A stretch of 64,000 nt of DNA from NCBI GenBank assembly GCA_023525715.1, contig CM042010.1, forward strand, positions 159,169,407-159,233,406, read 5' to 3'. Positions 12,864 to 22,470 of the stretch are shown one piece after another. Each line of letters starts with the position of its first letter. Positions within the stretch are counted from its first letter, which is position 1. A program made the translations under genes and the position numbers. The notes below the pieces were generated by a model. The model did not search any database. It had not been told where the DNA came from and was given only the letters and a program-made list of their open reading frames with translations. Source of the DNA: Cichorium intybus. Its lineage: Eukaryota > Streptophyta > Magnoliopsida > Asterales > Asteraceae.

Positions 12864-13260
12864 AAACTGGTTTAAAACCACAGTTATGCAAAGTATGTTG
12901 CTATTAAACATATGGAGCAGAAAAGTACGTTGTTATTAAACAACAAAAATGTTAAACTGGTTTAAAACCAAATTGATGCAAACATAAGAAAAGTACGTTG
13001 CTATTAAACAACCAAAATGATAAACTGGTTTAAAACCACAGTTATGCAAAGTACGTTGCTATTAAACATGTGGATTAGAAAAGTAAGTTGTTATTAAACA
13101 ACCTAAATGTTAAACTGGTTTAATACCAAACTGATGCAAAGTACGTTGCTATTAAACATATGGATCAGAAAAGTAAGTTGTTATTAAACAACCTGAATGT
13201 TAAACTGGTTTAATACCAAACTGATGCAAAGTACGTTGCTATCGGTTGCTTACAACCCAA
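12864..13260. repeat. Tandem repeat between the two MULE genes, units of about 68 and 90 bp
   Basis: Units starting with AAACTGGTTTAA occur at 12864, 12954, 13022, 13112 and 13202. They share ATGCAAAGTACGTTGCTATT and end in runs of ATTAAACAAC. A decayed relative lies at about 13617-13648, inside intron 2 of the transposase gene. The position between converging 3' ends suggests a terminator or spacer role, but that is inference. Confidence 0.8.
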
Positions 13261-13357
13261 AAACAAAACTATGAATTTAACACCTGATCACATCATTCTA
13301 TCAGTTGTTTACAACCCAAAAACAAAAGTTTTCCACAAAAGAAATCCCCTAATCACA

Positions 13358-15548
13358 TCAGTCTAAATTTACTGGATTACTGCATTGGCTACCATCCTTC
13401 GATTCAACCTTCCTCCTTATAGCAATCTTCGTTATACGTTCTGATTTCCTCCTTGATGGGCTTTGTGTTTGCACGGGGACAGATCCACTTGGGCCTTGTG
13501 TTTTCACGGGGACAGATCCACTTGTGTTTTCTGTTTGCACGTGGACAGATCCACTTGTGTTTTCTGGTGTACTCTTAGAGGCTGAAAAAAAAGGAACGTG
13601 CCATCAATTCATGAAAAACTGGTTTCAAACCACAGTTATGCAAAGTACATGTGCTTGGACATTTTCCTTTCTTGTGTCCTGATCCACTACAAGTGCTACA
13701 TTTTTGTAAACTTCCTGCCCTTGGTACTTTTTGTCTCTTTTTGCCAGTTTTATCGTTTTCAGTTGGATCTCTCTTTCTTTTTACAGTTGGTCTTCCTGGT
13801 AGTCTCCTTTTTTTAGGTGGCAGTGGCTTGAAGTAATCAGGAGTTGGCCACAATGCACTACCATTCAAAGGTTGAATAGTGTATTGGTAGGAGTTCAAAA
13901 AACTCTCTTTGCTAAAACAGGTGGCAACATAAGTCTCAGCATTATGGTTCAGTGAAGAAATGGCAGCCTAGCACATTGTCTATGCTCAGCTGCAGGCACT
14001 CTTTCTTTGACAGCTTCTATCAGGCCCTATAAAAAAGAAACATATAAGTAGTTGTGTAAATCAAAGATCACTTATTTGAGATTGAAAAAATAATGTTACC
14101 TTGTGTCCATCTGAAATGATTGTCAGTCCACCACCATTACCCCCTTCAATGTCATCCATGAGAAGATCAATAAACCACAACCAACTTTCTTTGTTTTCAA
14201 CATTTACCACAGCCCATGCTATAGGGTAAATCTGGTTATTCGCATCTCTACCAATAGCTGAAAGAAGTTCACCTTTACAAATTCCTTTAAGAAAACAACC
14301 ATCAATCCCAATGACTCTTCTACATCCCTGTATCCAACCATCCTTCACACCTTTGAAGCACACATAATACTTTGAAAAATATGTAGTCGAGTCAGGCATT
14401 ATATCAACAGATAACTTAACTGTGGATCCTGGGTTAGACCTCTTAATTTCCTCACCATAATCCCACAACCTCCCATAATGCTCAACCAATGTCCCTTCAA
14501 TCAAATTTAATGAAAATCTTTTCGCATTTCTACACTGACCAGGGCTCACATTAATATTAAATTTCTTAGAAACTTCAGCTTTCATTTTCCTTAAACTCAT
14601 TTTTGGCCTTTCCAATATCTCATTGACAAAGTGTTTTCCAATCCACTTGTAATTCACAATTGATCCAAGCTTGAATGTCCTAGAGCAATTGTGATTATCA
14701 TTGAGTGATTTAATTTGGAAAGACCTTTCTTCAGTCATCCAAGTGGCCCACAATCTAAATGGACATTTATATTTGGGTTTACTATTTTTACAGCACCTTA
14801 CCAACAGTCTATTCTTATCATATTTTTCGAAATAAAGATCATAGCCATTTTTAACTGCATAATTACTAACACAATCTTTAAGTTCTTCAGGGTTGGAAAA
14901 TTTCATACCTAGGATTGGAACCATCTTATCCCAATCTTGTGAACTGTCATGAACAGGATAAATTGGTTGGACATTGTCACCCTCTTCAATTTCATCAATG
15001 TCTTCTTGTTCCACATCTTCTTTTAAGTTGTTACTCGGACAAAGTGCATTTAGGAAATGATCATTCACTTGATTAATGGCTGACTTTACCTCATCTTCAA
15101 CATGATCACAACAAACATTGTCTGAAAACCTGGATTCTTCCTCATCCTCTTCACAGTTCTCCCCTTCATTCTCTGAATCAGGATTCTCCATTTCAATCCA
15201 ATCGAATACAGGCTCGTTATATTCATCCACATATATGTTGATTGTCTTTTCTCGACTTCCATACCCACACTCAAGAAACTCCTTGTAATCACCATCGTTT
15301 TGAATCACCCCCAACCCTTGATTCAAGCTGAAATCAGGAAGGCAATAGTATACATCTTTACACACCATCTTCGTAAGCTTTTCAAGGAATGTAATGAACG
15401 CAGTGAAGTCCATTGCACTGAAGTCGACGTCCCTAACCGATGCGATTGTTGGAGCAAAATACACAAGCGGGTTACACGCAAAAGCCCCATGGTAATGGAC
15501 ATCCACCCTAAGAAACCCTTCCTCTGCCATTACATCCGATCTTCGCAA
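13358..15548 (-). pseudogene. MuDR-family MULE transposase with internal deletion
   Basis: Exon 1 (15548-14100) encodes 483 aa: a PB1-like N terminus (VDVHYHGAF), an acidic linker, a MuDR DNA-binding region (FSNPEELKDCV...CPFRLWATW) and the start of the DDE transposase (IGIDGCFLKG, then IISDGHK). Intron 1 is 14099-14027. Exon 2 begins GLIEAVKERVPAAEHRQCA in phase, then jumps straight to the sequence that normally follows the SWIM finger (ETYVATCFSKESF) in another frame, and a stop follows. Roughly 200 codons are missing, including the third catalytic acidic residue and the SWIM cysteines. The CCHC knuckle CSTCSGSGHKKGKC survives near 13680. Exon 3 (13581-13358) has three copies of a TSGSV-V-T repeat. 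The start at 15548 could be 15530 instead. Transposase activity is very unlikely. Confidence 0.85.
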
Positions 15549-15737
15549 ACCTTGCTTCGCAAACCCTTCCCCTTGTATTCGTTTGAAATCGTTTGAACGA
15601 GGATACGAGATTTGAAATTGAACGAGGATACGGGATTCAGCCTAATATTACCCTCATATTTTCCACGTAATAGGTTATATATTCCATGTAATACGTATTA
15701 AGTCGTTTATATGCCACGTAATTCGTTTAACCGGAGG

Positions 15738-15873
15738 AACCCACATTAGCCGGTAATATTACCCAATTTTGAACAATTGTAACAAGTAAAATGGGTTAAT
15801 TTGAACAAAAAAAACCATGTTACCTTAATGTGAACATTTAGAAAAGTAAATTACCCTCACAAGTCATAAACCC
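15738..15873 (-). repeat. Right terminal inverted repeat of the MULE
   Basis: 136 bp, the reverse complement of 12046-12180 with about two differences. It lies 190 bp upstream of the transposase start codon and probably contains its promoter. Confidence 0.92.
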
Positions 15874-16019
15874 TTTTTTAAACAGAATAAATAAGACCGT
15901 TTGATTTGTAAAATTAGTACGTATGAATGGATCCGACACTTTAATGGAATACTAGTTTTCTCCCGTGCTCCGCACGGGTGATAAACATACCCATCATAAC
16001 TTGTTGATCAGAAGCATTA

Positions 16020-16430
16020 CTTAAGGTAAATAACCTGAGTTTTTAAAGTAGGTTGTTATAAAAACATTTTCTACAGAGTAAAAGTAGGTTACTAAAATAA
16101 CCGGTTTGTACAAAGTAGGTTTACTAAAAGTCCCCCCTCTACAGGTTAGATTTTTAAAAGTTTTTTTTTGGCTAAAATAACAGGTTTGTATAAAGTAGGT
16201 TGCTAAAATAACAGGTTTGCTAAAAAAATCAGGTTATACAAAGTAGGTTTGTTAAAAGTACCCCATATAAAACAGGTTATATGTACAGGTTAGATGTCTA
16301 TTTTTTATTTATTTATTTTTTTTGCTTAAATAACCGGTCTATACAAAGTAGGTTCCTAAATAATCCATTTCTTTAAAGTAGGTTGCTATAAAAAAACATT
16401 CTACAAAGTAGGTTTTCTATAAAGCATCTG
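16020..16430. repeat. Degenerate repeats of an AAAGTAGGTTGCTAAAATAACAGG-type unit
   Basis: The phrases AAAGTAGGTT and ATAACAGGTT recur irregularly many times. Related AAAGTAGGATGCTATAA phrases continue to about 17190. No coding content was found. Confidence 0.7.
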
Positions 16431-17180
16431 TTGGGGTTAGTTTTTTTTTTAAAAGTGAAATCTTTTTCAAAGAATAATCAAAGAGAGGGCAAATAACTTA
16501 CAGGAAGACGACGTTTGATTAAGATTTATCGGAGATTGGATCAGACACAAAGAGGTGGTCCAGCTTCTTAAGTAGGTCGGGGTGGGTCGGTTCCCGTTGC
16601 GTTTTATTGTGCTTTCATTCCAACCAATTAAGCCTAGAAATCTCATACAACCCATCACGGAATAATAAACATTTAACTGAAAGCAACTTGCCTTAAGAAC
16701 AACTAAATGAAAGCAAGTCGCTATAATAAACAACTAAATGAAAGTAGGATGCTATAATAGAAAGCTTTTGGTCCCAAACTTGGTTGTGATTAAAAATTAT
16801 TTTAGGTTTGATTATATAGCATTATCAAATTGCTACTTACACCTTCCACCGAGCAATAATCCCTACCCACTATTTCGTTTACCAACAACGGTCGCCAATG
16901 GTTCCTGAAATGAAAGTAAATTGTTATAATAAACAATTAAATGGAAGTAAGATGTTATAATAAGCATTTAACTGAAAGTAAGTTGCTACAAAAAGAACTA
17001 AATGAAAGTGAGTTGTTATAATAAATAATTAAATAAAAGTAGGATGCTATAAAACGTCTTTTAGATAATTTTTTTCACGTAAATTACATTTTGGTGTCCA
17101 AGTTTAAGTCTTTCTTGCAGTTTTGGCCCCAATTAAAAAAGTTACATTAGGTCTGATTTTATAGCAATTAAAAATGAAAG

Positions 17181-17533
17181 TAGGATGATATAAACCAAAA
17201 AAAAAAGTTTAGATATAAGGAAAACTTGAATAGACTAAAACCTAAAACTTTCGTTCAATGACGGGAGGACTTTTCCCACAGCCAATTAACTTTACATTAG
17301 GATGATATAAACCAAAAAAAAAAAAAGTTTAGATATAAGGAAAACTTGAATAGACTAAAACCTAAAACTTCCGTTCAATGACTGGAGGACTTTTCCCACA
17401 ACCAATTAACTTTACATTAGGATGATATAAACCAAAAAAAAAGTTTAGATATAAGGAAAACTTGAATAGACTAAAACCTAAAACTTCCGTTCAATGACAG
17501 GAGGACTTTTCCCACAGCCAATTAACTTTACAT
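17181..17533. repeat. Three tandem copies of a 117-120 bp unit
   Basis: Copies start at 17181, 17298 and 17418, each TAGGATGATATAAACC then an A-run, and each containing GAGGACTTTTCCCACA. They are nearly identical apart from A-run length and a few substitutions, so the array is recent. Confidence 0.9.
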
Positions 17534-17579
17534 GATCTTTAGAGGTTTTTGGATTTTTTTCAGCATCATAAATGGGTAA

Positions 17580-18010
17580 TTGTAAAGATTCAGATTTGTT
17601 AAATAGATCGGAAATTTGTCATTGGTGTTGTTGTAAGGATCCAAGATTAATTAATGGAATCGGAATCTGTTAATTCGGTGCTTGTAGATATTTTAGATGT
17701 CAATGAAGTAATTTTGAAGATTCAAGATTCATCAATGGAATCATAATCAATCAATCGGGTACTTGTAAAGATTAAAGATTTATTAATGGAATCGAAATCC
17801 GTGAATGGGTCTCAATATTCAAGATTCCTTAATGGAATCAAAAACGGTCAATGGGGATCTAGTAAAGATTCAACATTCATCAAAGAAATCGGAATCCATG
17901 TATGGGTTACTTATAAGGATTCAAGAATCAAAAATCAAATTCATCAATGGAATTGGAATCCATCAACCGGGTATTTCTAAATATTCAAGATTAATCAATA
18001 AAATAAAATT
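17580..18010. repeat. Degenerate tandem repeat of about 60 bp units
   Basis: The phrase GATTCAAGATTCATCAATGGAATC and variants recur about seven times. The open frames at 17786-18014 are by-products of this repeat. Confidence 0.65.
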
Positions 18011-18085
18011 TTAACAAATGGGTACCTGAAAAGATCGGGAGATTCTTCAACAGAAGCAAAACTCGCAAGTTGAGTGTTCGGTTTA

Positions 18086-18226
18086 TTACCATATTGTTGA
18101 CAATCTAAAATCTCCAAGTCCTTTAAGCAAACTCATCCGCATATAAGAAGATGCATCTTTACTGCCCCCAAATGCAACCACCATATTAGCTTGATGACTA
18201 ATCCTCTTTAGGTAAAGCGTATATTT
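18086..18226 (-). pseudogene. Exon fragment of a type-B response regulator (ARR-B) gene
   Basis: A 3' splice site (poly-T then CAG at 18227-18229, minus strand) opens a frame that reads KYTLYLKRISHQANMVV, then YMRMSLLKGLGDF and a stop. In type-B response regulators the exon after the GARP/Myb-like DNA-binding domain begins KYRLYLKR and continues with YMRM and GLGDF, so the match is in the right exon phase. No receiver or GARP exons lie upstream and the frame stops after GDFR. This is an isolated captured exon inside the probable Helitron. Confidence 0.6.
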
Positions 18227-18229
18227 CTG

Positions 18230-20560
18230 TAAAAAAAAAATTTTGGTCAGCATAATTTGATTGTTTACCACATAAAGATTGCCAAAAAAGGAAACTTTAT
18301 CTATTTGATGACCAAAAACTGCACTTTTCAAGCAATCAACATATATGATCACCAAATGTGTGGCCCACAGTAGACTCGGAGACACAAATGCATACATAGA
18401 TACAAATACACATAAAGAGATGTATATGGCAATGAAAACCCATGAAAATTACCTAAAATAGAAACACTGTTTGTCCACCGTCTTCAATATCAGATAAACA
18501 CAGCAATAAAAATGTAATCTGCAAGCAAGAAAACATCAATATTACAATTATTAATAATTCCAAAAAAATAAAATAAAATTACACAAAATTAGAAATGTTC
18601 CACTCAGATCCTTCAATTTTTAAAATAAAATACACAAACCTAAAAGCAAAAGATATATCAATCTAAGTCATTTCAGAAAAATAGTAACATACCACACATT
18701 AAGTACATTACCCATACTGACAGTAAAATGTAAGTACATTACCCATTCTCGCATTCCTCTACCTTTATTCTCAAAACTATCTCATGAATAAACAATGTAG
18801 CACCTGTTTATACATGAATATCATAACATTAAAATTAAGATTGAAAATGTATATATTTCTGCATCACAAATGGTATGTGATTAAACGGCTCAGCATGAAG
18901 TGCAGTTGAACTTAAACATCCAGAAAGCACGATACTTTCGTCCACTTCACCAAAGACCTTAGTCGTTTTCCTTATGCTAAGTTGTTAATCGCTTTCACCT
19001 CTTTTCCTGCTTAAGTTACCAGGTAGGCAGATACTCCTTGCTAGGGGTAATATCGTCCATATAAAGATCAGGGGCAATTTTGTCCAAATAACTAACTGCA
19101 GGGGGAGGGAAAACATAGAGAACCAATTAAATTATGCAAAACATAAATACATTATTAGAAAATGAATATTTAAAATTCTAAAGCTCATCAAATCAACTTA
19201 ATGAAATAACCAAATTAGATTATCATCAACAAAGGTAATTTTGAAGTTCTTTTAAGGTGTAGGCATGCAGCTTCAATAGCAAAAAGCTGATAACAACTGC
19301 ATACATAATAAGGAATTCAGAAAATATTTACTTGAGATTAACATCAGAAAAAGCAGATAATCATCAAAATCAAATATTACTTTCAAAGCTTAAGAGATCA
19401 TTGGTTAAAATTCAATAGATAATTAATTTCTGCAGCTTGACAAAATTACCCCTGAAAGACTTGCTTCGTTTCCGGTACTTTTCTGGTCATTTCCGGTGTT
19501 ATCTGTTTTTCCAATTGGTGTGCAGACTGTTAGGTGTTTGTGGACGAAAACGGCCCTGAAACTAAAGACTTTGGGGGACTTCCCAGATTTGGCCTTTCTG
19601 CAGGTTGACAAAATTACCCCTGATACTCTTATAGTTCACAGGAGGAAAACTGAGTTGGTACCTTTAAACAGTGATTCACATCTTACCGTATGGATTTGGA
19701 AACCTAACCACAATCACCATGCCATCCTCCTACAAACGCATACCCAAAAAAAGAATATATCAGAATTCAAACATAAATACACCACGCCATCTCCTACAAA
19801 CATAAATACACATACACTTACATACGCACAGTCACATGAAATCCGAGATAAAGAAATTGAGAGCTTAGCCAATCAAACCCGACTCTTCGATCTTGAAATC
19901 CATTCTATGGGCATCTGTATCATCCGACTGAATACTAATAAAGCAATAGTCTCACGGAACTGAAATCTGGAAATATCCCCCGTTTGAGGGACAGTGGAAG
20001 TAGGAATCATCGGTCGGAAATAAGGTTTTAAAATTTTCAAAAATTACAAGGATTATTGTTTGCGAAAAAGAAATATGAAATCAAACTTCATACCTGTGGC
20101 AATATTAGGTTCTTTAAGGAGCTACGATCTGATGGCGGAAATGAAGGTAAGAGTTGGAACGCTCATCTCTATAGCTGCTACGATCCATCTGATTAACTTC
20201 GTGTTGTAGTTCTTTGGAATCGTTCCTGTAAAAGAGAAATCGAAAGCCAAGTTGAATCGGGAGGGGGAAGCTTCCATGGGATCGAACGCCAATCTCTCCT
20301 TCCTCTCTCTCGGATCGCTTCTACCCCTGAAAAAGAATTCGATTTCTCCCCTCTTTGTAAGTTGCAAAGAAGTTACGCTTTTTCAAACCCCGGAAAAAAA
20401 CCCCAGCGAAATAAGAAACAGGTGGAATGAGAGAAACGTGGAGGTCTCCTGAAGCGATATCAAAGGAAGATGGCGGAACGTAATTGGACAAAAGAAGGCA
20501 TCCCCTTAAAATTCCCCAAACCCCCCCCCCCCCCACCCCCAGCAAACCTTCTAGAAAACC
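18230..20560. other. Helitron interior with no recognised gene
   Basis: Open frames at 19423-19963 (both strands) and 20122-20545 have no recognisable domains. A possible exon boundary (TTTTACAG) occurs on the minus strand near 20228. A C-homopolymer run lies at about 20521-20534. These may be pieces of other captured genes, but none was identified. Confidence 0.4.
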
Positions 20561-20570
20561 TACGGGTTTT

Positions 20571-20777
20571 AATATATAAGGTAATGAACCAAGAAGAAAA
20601 ACAATCTAAATAGGCTTTTTCATACAGATATTCCAATATTACCCCTAACCTAAATCTTTCCCTCCTCTATTTCACACTCTCTCCATCCCGTATCTATCCA
20701 TCCCGATCAAAACAGCACATCACCGGCAACCAACCTCCCGACGACGCCTCCGGTGGCCGGCCTCTTCTCGACAGCAG
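20571..20777 (+). promoter_or_regulatory. Putative MED28 promoter TATA and non-coding first exon
   Basis: AATATATAAGG at 20571-20581 is a good TATA match. It is followed by a C/T-rich leader and a GC-richer stretch with GACGACGCCTCCGG. The leader ends at a GT donor after GACAGCAG (20777/20778). A 5' UTR intron would run to an AG at about 21298, just before the MED28 ATG. The TATA coincides with the proposed Helitron 5' end, so the element may supply or replace part of the promoter. Confidence 0.5.
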
Positions 20778-21300
20778 GTATTCTTTGCTCTCTATTTCTG
20801 CTGAAATGGTTTTTCTTTTTTGTTGTGTTTCTGATTTTAGGTTTGGTTCTGATTTGTGTGGTTCTTGATTTCTGCTGAAATGGTAATATTTTGATGCTGA
20901 TTATAGGTTTGGTTCTATATGCTGAAATTTTGATGTAAATGTGTGAGCGTATGAATTCTAGGGCTCAAGGATGTAAACCTAGTGAAATTTGTGTCTGAAA
21001 CCCTTGTTTTAGTGAAGAACATGGATATTCCTGTAGAGAAGTCGGATTTGAAGAATCAGACCTTAACCTAGACAATGATAAGAAGATGTGGAAATACCCG
21101 GAATGAGTAGAAACCATTAATCGTTTTCCCCCTTATCATCATCAGACCTGCTTATGGCCCTGTTACGCTTCGTCAAATTAACGCCATTAACCAGATGATC
21201 TTTTAGGACCTTTTGTTCTAGGATATTCAGTTATGCTTGATAAATCTAATCTGTTGTGTGATTGGTGCGTTTTTGCTGTAATTAAGAGTGGCATATAGAA

Positions 21301-21941
21301 ATGGCATCAGGTGAGCAGCAACATCCACACGATACTCAAATGCATTCTCCTCCACCTCCAGCAAAGGACGATATGATAGGATATGTCATGGCATTGGAAG
21401 CTGCTTTACTCCCATGTCTTCCTGCAAGAGAGCTTCAAGCCATTGATCGCTCTCCCCACCCTTCACATCAGAGTCAGCTTTTTTTTTTCCTCTTTCTTTT
21501 TATGATGCTAGTTACTTATATATCATTCATCATGGAACATTTTGATGTCTTTTCGTCTACCTTGTTTTGAATTTATGTGGAGTAAAGAAAATTCTGTTTT
21601 CTGTTAGTTGATGTGGAGAGACATGCTAGAGATTTCATGGAGGCTGCCAAGAAACTCCAACTTTACTTTATCGGCCTGCAGCGTGAGGATCCGCCAACCA
21701 AAGAAGAAATATTGCAGAAGGTAGTTACTGGTCCATTTGGTTTTGTTTTTATGCTTCAAATTTAAGAAAGCTGTGAAGAAGGTGAAGAGCATATTTAAAA
21801 TTGCAGGATATTGCCATGATGGAAGAAGAACTGAAAACGAAGAATGAACTTATCAAGAAACAGGAAAGATGGATCCAGGGATGGAGAAAGGAGTTAAAAG
21901 ACCAATTAGAGAAACACAATACTGAGTTGGAGAGGGTTTAA
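21301..21941 (+). CDS. MED28: Mediator complex subunit 28
   Basis: Three coding exons, 21301-21472, 21608-21720 and 21807-21941, all with GT-AG introns, give 139 aa. The protein starts MASGEQQHPHD, has a proline-rich stretch, then LPARELQAIDRSPHPSHQ and DVERHARDFMEAAKKL, which are hallmarks of plant MED28. The C terminus (EEELKTKNELIKKQER to HNTELERV) is a long charged helix expected to form a coiled coil. The junction codon between exons 1 and 2 restores Ile in HQIDVERH, which supports the donor choice. MED28 is a head-module-associated subunit of Mediator, linking transcription factors to RNA polymerase II in the nucleus. The length is close to plant homologues and no damage is visible. It converges with U1A, with about 530 bp between stop codons. 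Confidence 0.93.
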
Positions 21942-22470
21942 ATGTATCAAGCTATTGGAATTCATTCTATTTATTGATATTATCAGCTAGTACTAACTTA
22001 CAATTATTTTACCATCTGTCTATTTCGCACTTCCAAAATAAATTAGGGTTTAATGCATTTAAGTGCAGCATCTTTTAGGTTGTGTGAATTTGTTGCATCC
22101 CAATTTTCATCTATTTTAAGAACCATTTTTTTAAAAGTGTTTTACTTTTGAAAATATAGAATCATAACGACTGATTAATAATCGAATTCAGATACAATAC
22201 AACATTAAACACAAGCTCAAGATACGTAACTTTTTTTTATATGTAAAACAAAACATCGGTTATTGCAAGTTGAACATGTGGACCGTTAATTACTTGGGTT
22301 TTTATCAAATTAAATTGTGTTGCAGTTGGTGTGATTTTATATAAAGCTCTTTTAAATGTTCCAAATAGATAAAAAAGTAAAAGATGCAAAAAGTAATTTA
22401 CTACAAAATGAGTATCTAGAATACATAAATCTCTATCATGTCTCAAATTGGTTACAAAACAAGGAAACTA
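21942..22470. other. Spacer between convergent MED28 and U1A
   Basis: AT-rich sequence holding both 3' untranslated regions. No additional gene or repeat was recognised. Confidence 0.6.

Larger units (their letters stand above)
12046..15873. mobile_element. Mutator-like element (MULE) with GRF gene and deleted transposase
   Basis: The terminal inverted repeats (12046-12180 and 15738-15873) begin GGGTTTATGACTTGTGAGGG. By eye they differ by one substitution and a 1 bp indel. Both ends are flanked by the 9 bp direct repeat TTTTTTAAA (12037-12045, 15874-15882), the target-site size typical of Mutator. The 3.8 kb element holds two convergent genes, each starting just inside a TIR: a GRF zinc-finger gene on the plus strand and a MuDR-type transposase on the minus strand. 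A tandem repeat separates them. High TIR identity and a perfect duplication imply recent transposition, but the transposase has lost its C-terminal catalytic part, so this copy probably needs a helper. Confidence 0.92.
15952..20581 (-). mobile_element. Probable Helitron with a captured response-regulator exon
   Basis: Read on the minus strand the 3' end is a 7 bp GC-rich hairpin (CCCGTGC/GCACGGG, 15962-15978), then AGAAAA and CTAG (15952-15955), followed by T. This is the Helitron terminus pattern, and the same hairpin occurs at 57402-57418. The best 5' end is at 20581, where the minus strand reads CCTTATATATTAAAACCC after an A; the canonical start would be TC, so one base may have changed. 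Between the ends are tandem repeats (16020-16430, 17181-17533, 17580-18010) and an exon-like fragment of a type-B response regulator in the element's orientation. No Rep/helicase gene is present, so it would be non-autonomous. Confidence 0.55.

Noticed and set aside
12864..13260. Second regularly spaced repeat array considered as CRISPR or centromeric satellite
   Set aside because: Only five diverged units inside a MULE, uneven unit length and no spacers; it is a local transposon repeat.
17181..17533. CRISPR-like regular repeats
   Set aside because: The units are directly adjacent tandem copies without unique spacers, in a plant nuclear context.
19423..19963. Overlapping 62- and 155-aa frames on both strands
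   Set aside because: No domain, low-complexity His/Thr-rich tail, and lies in a Helitron-like interior; coding is unlikely.
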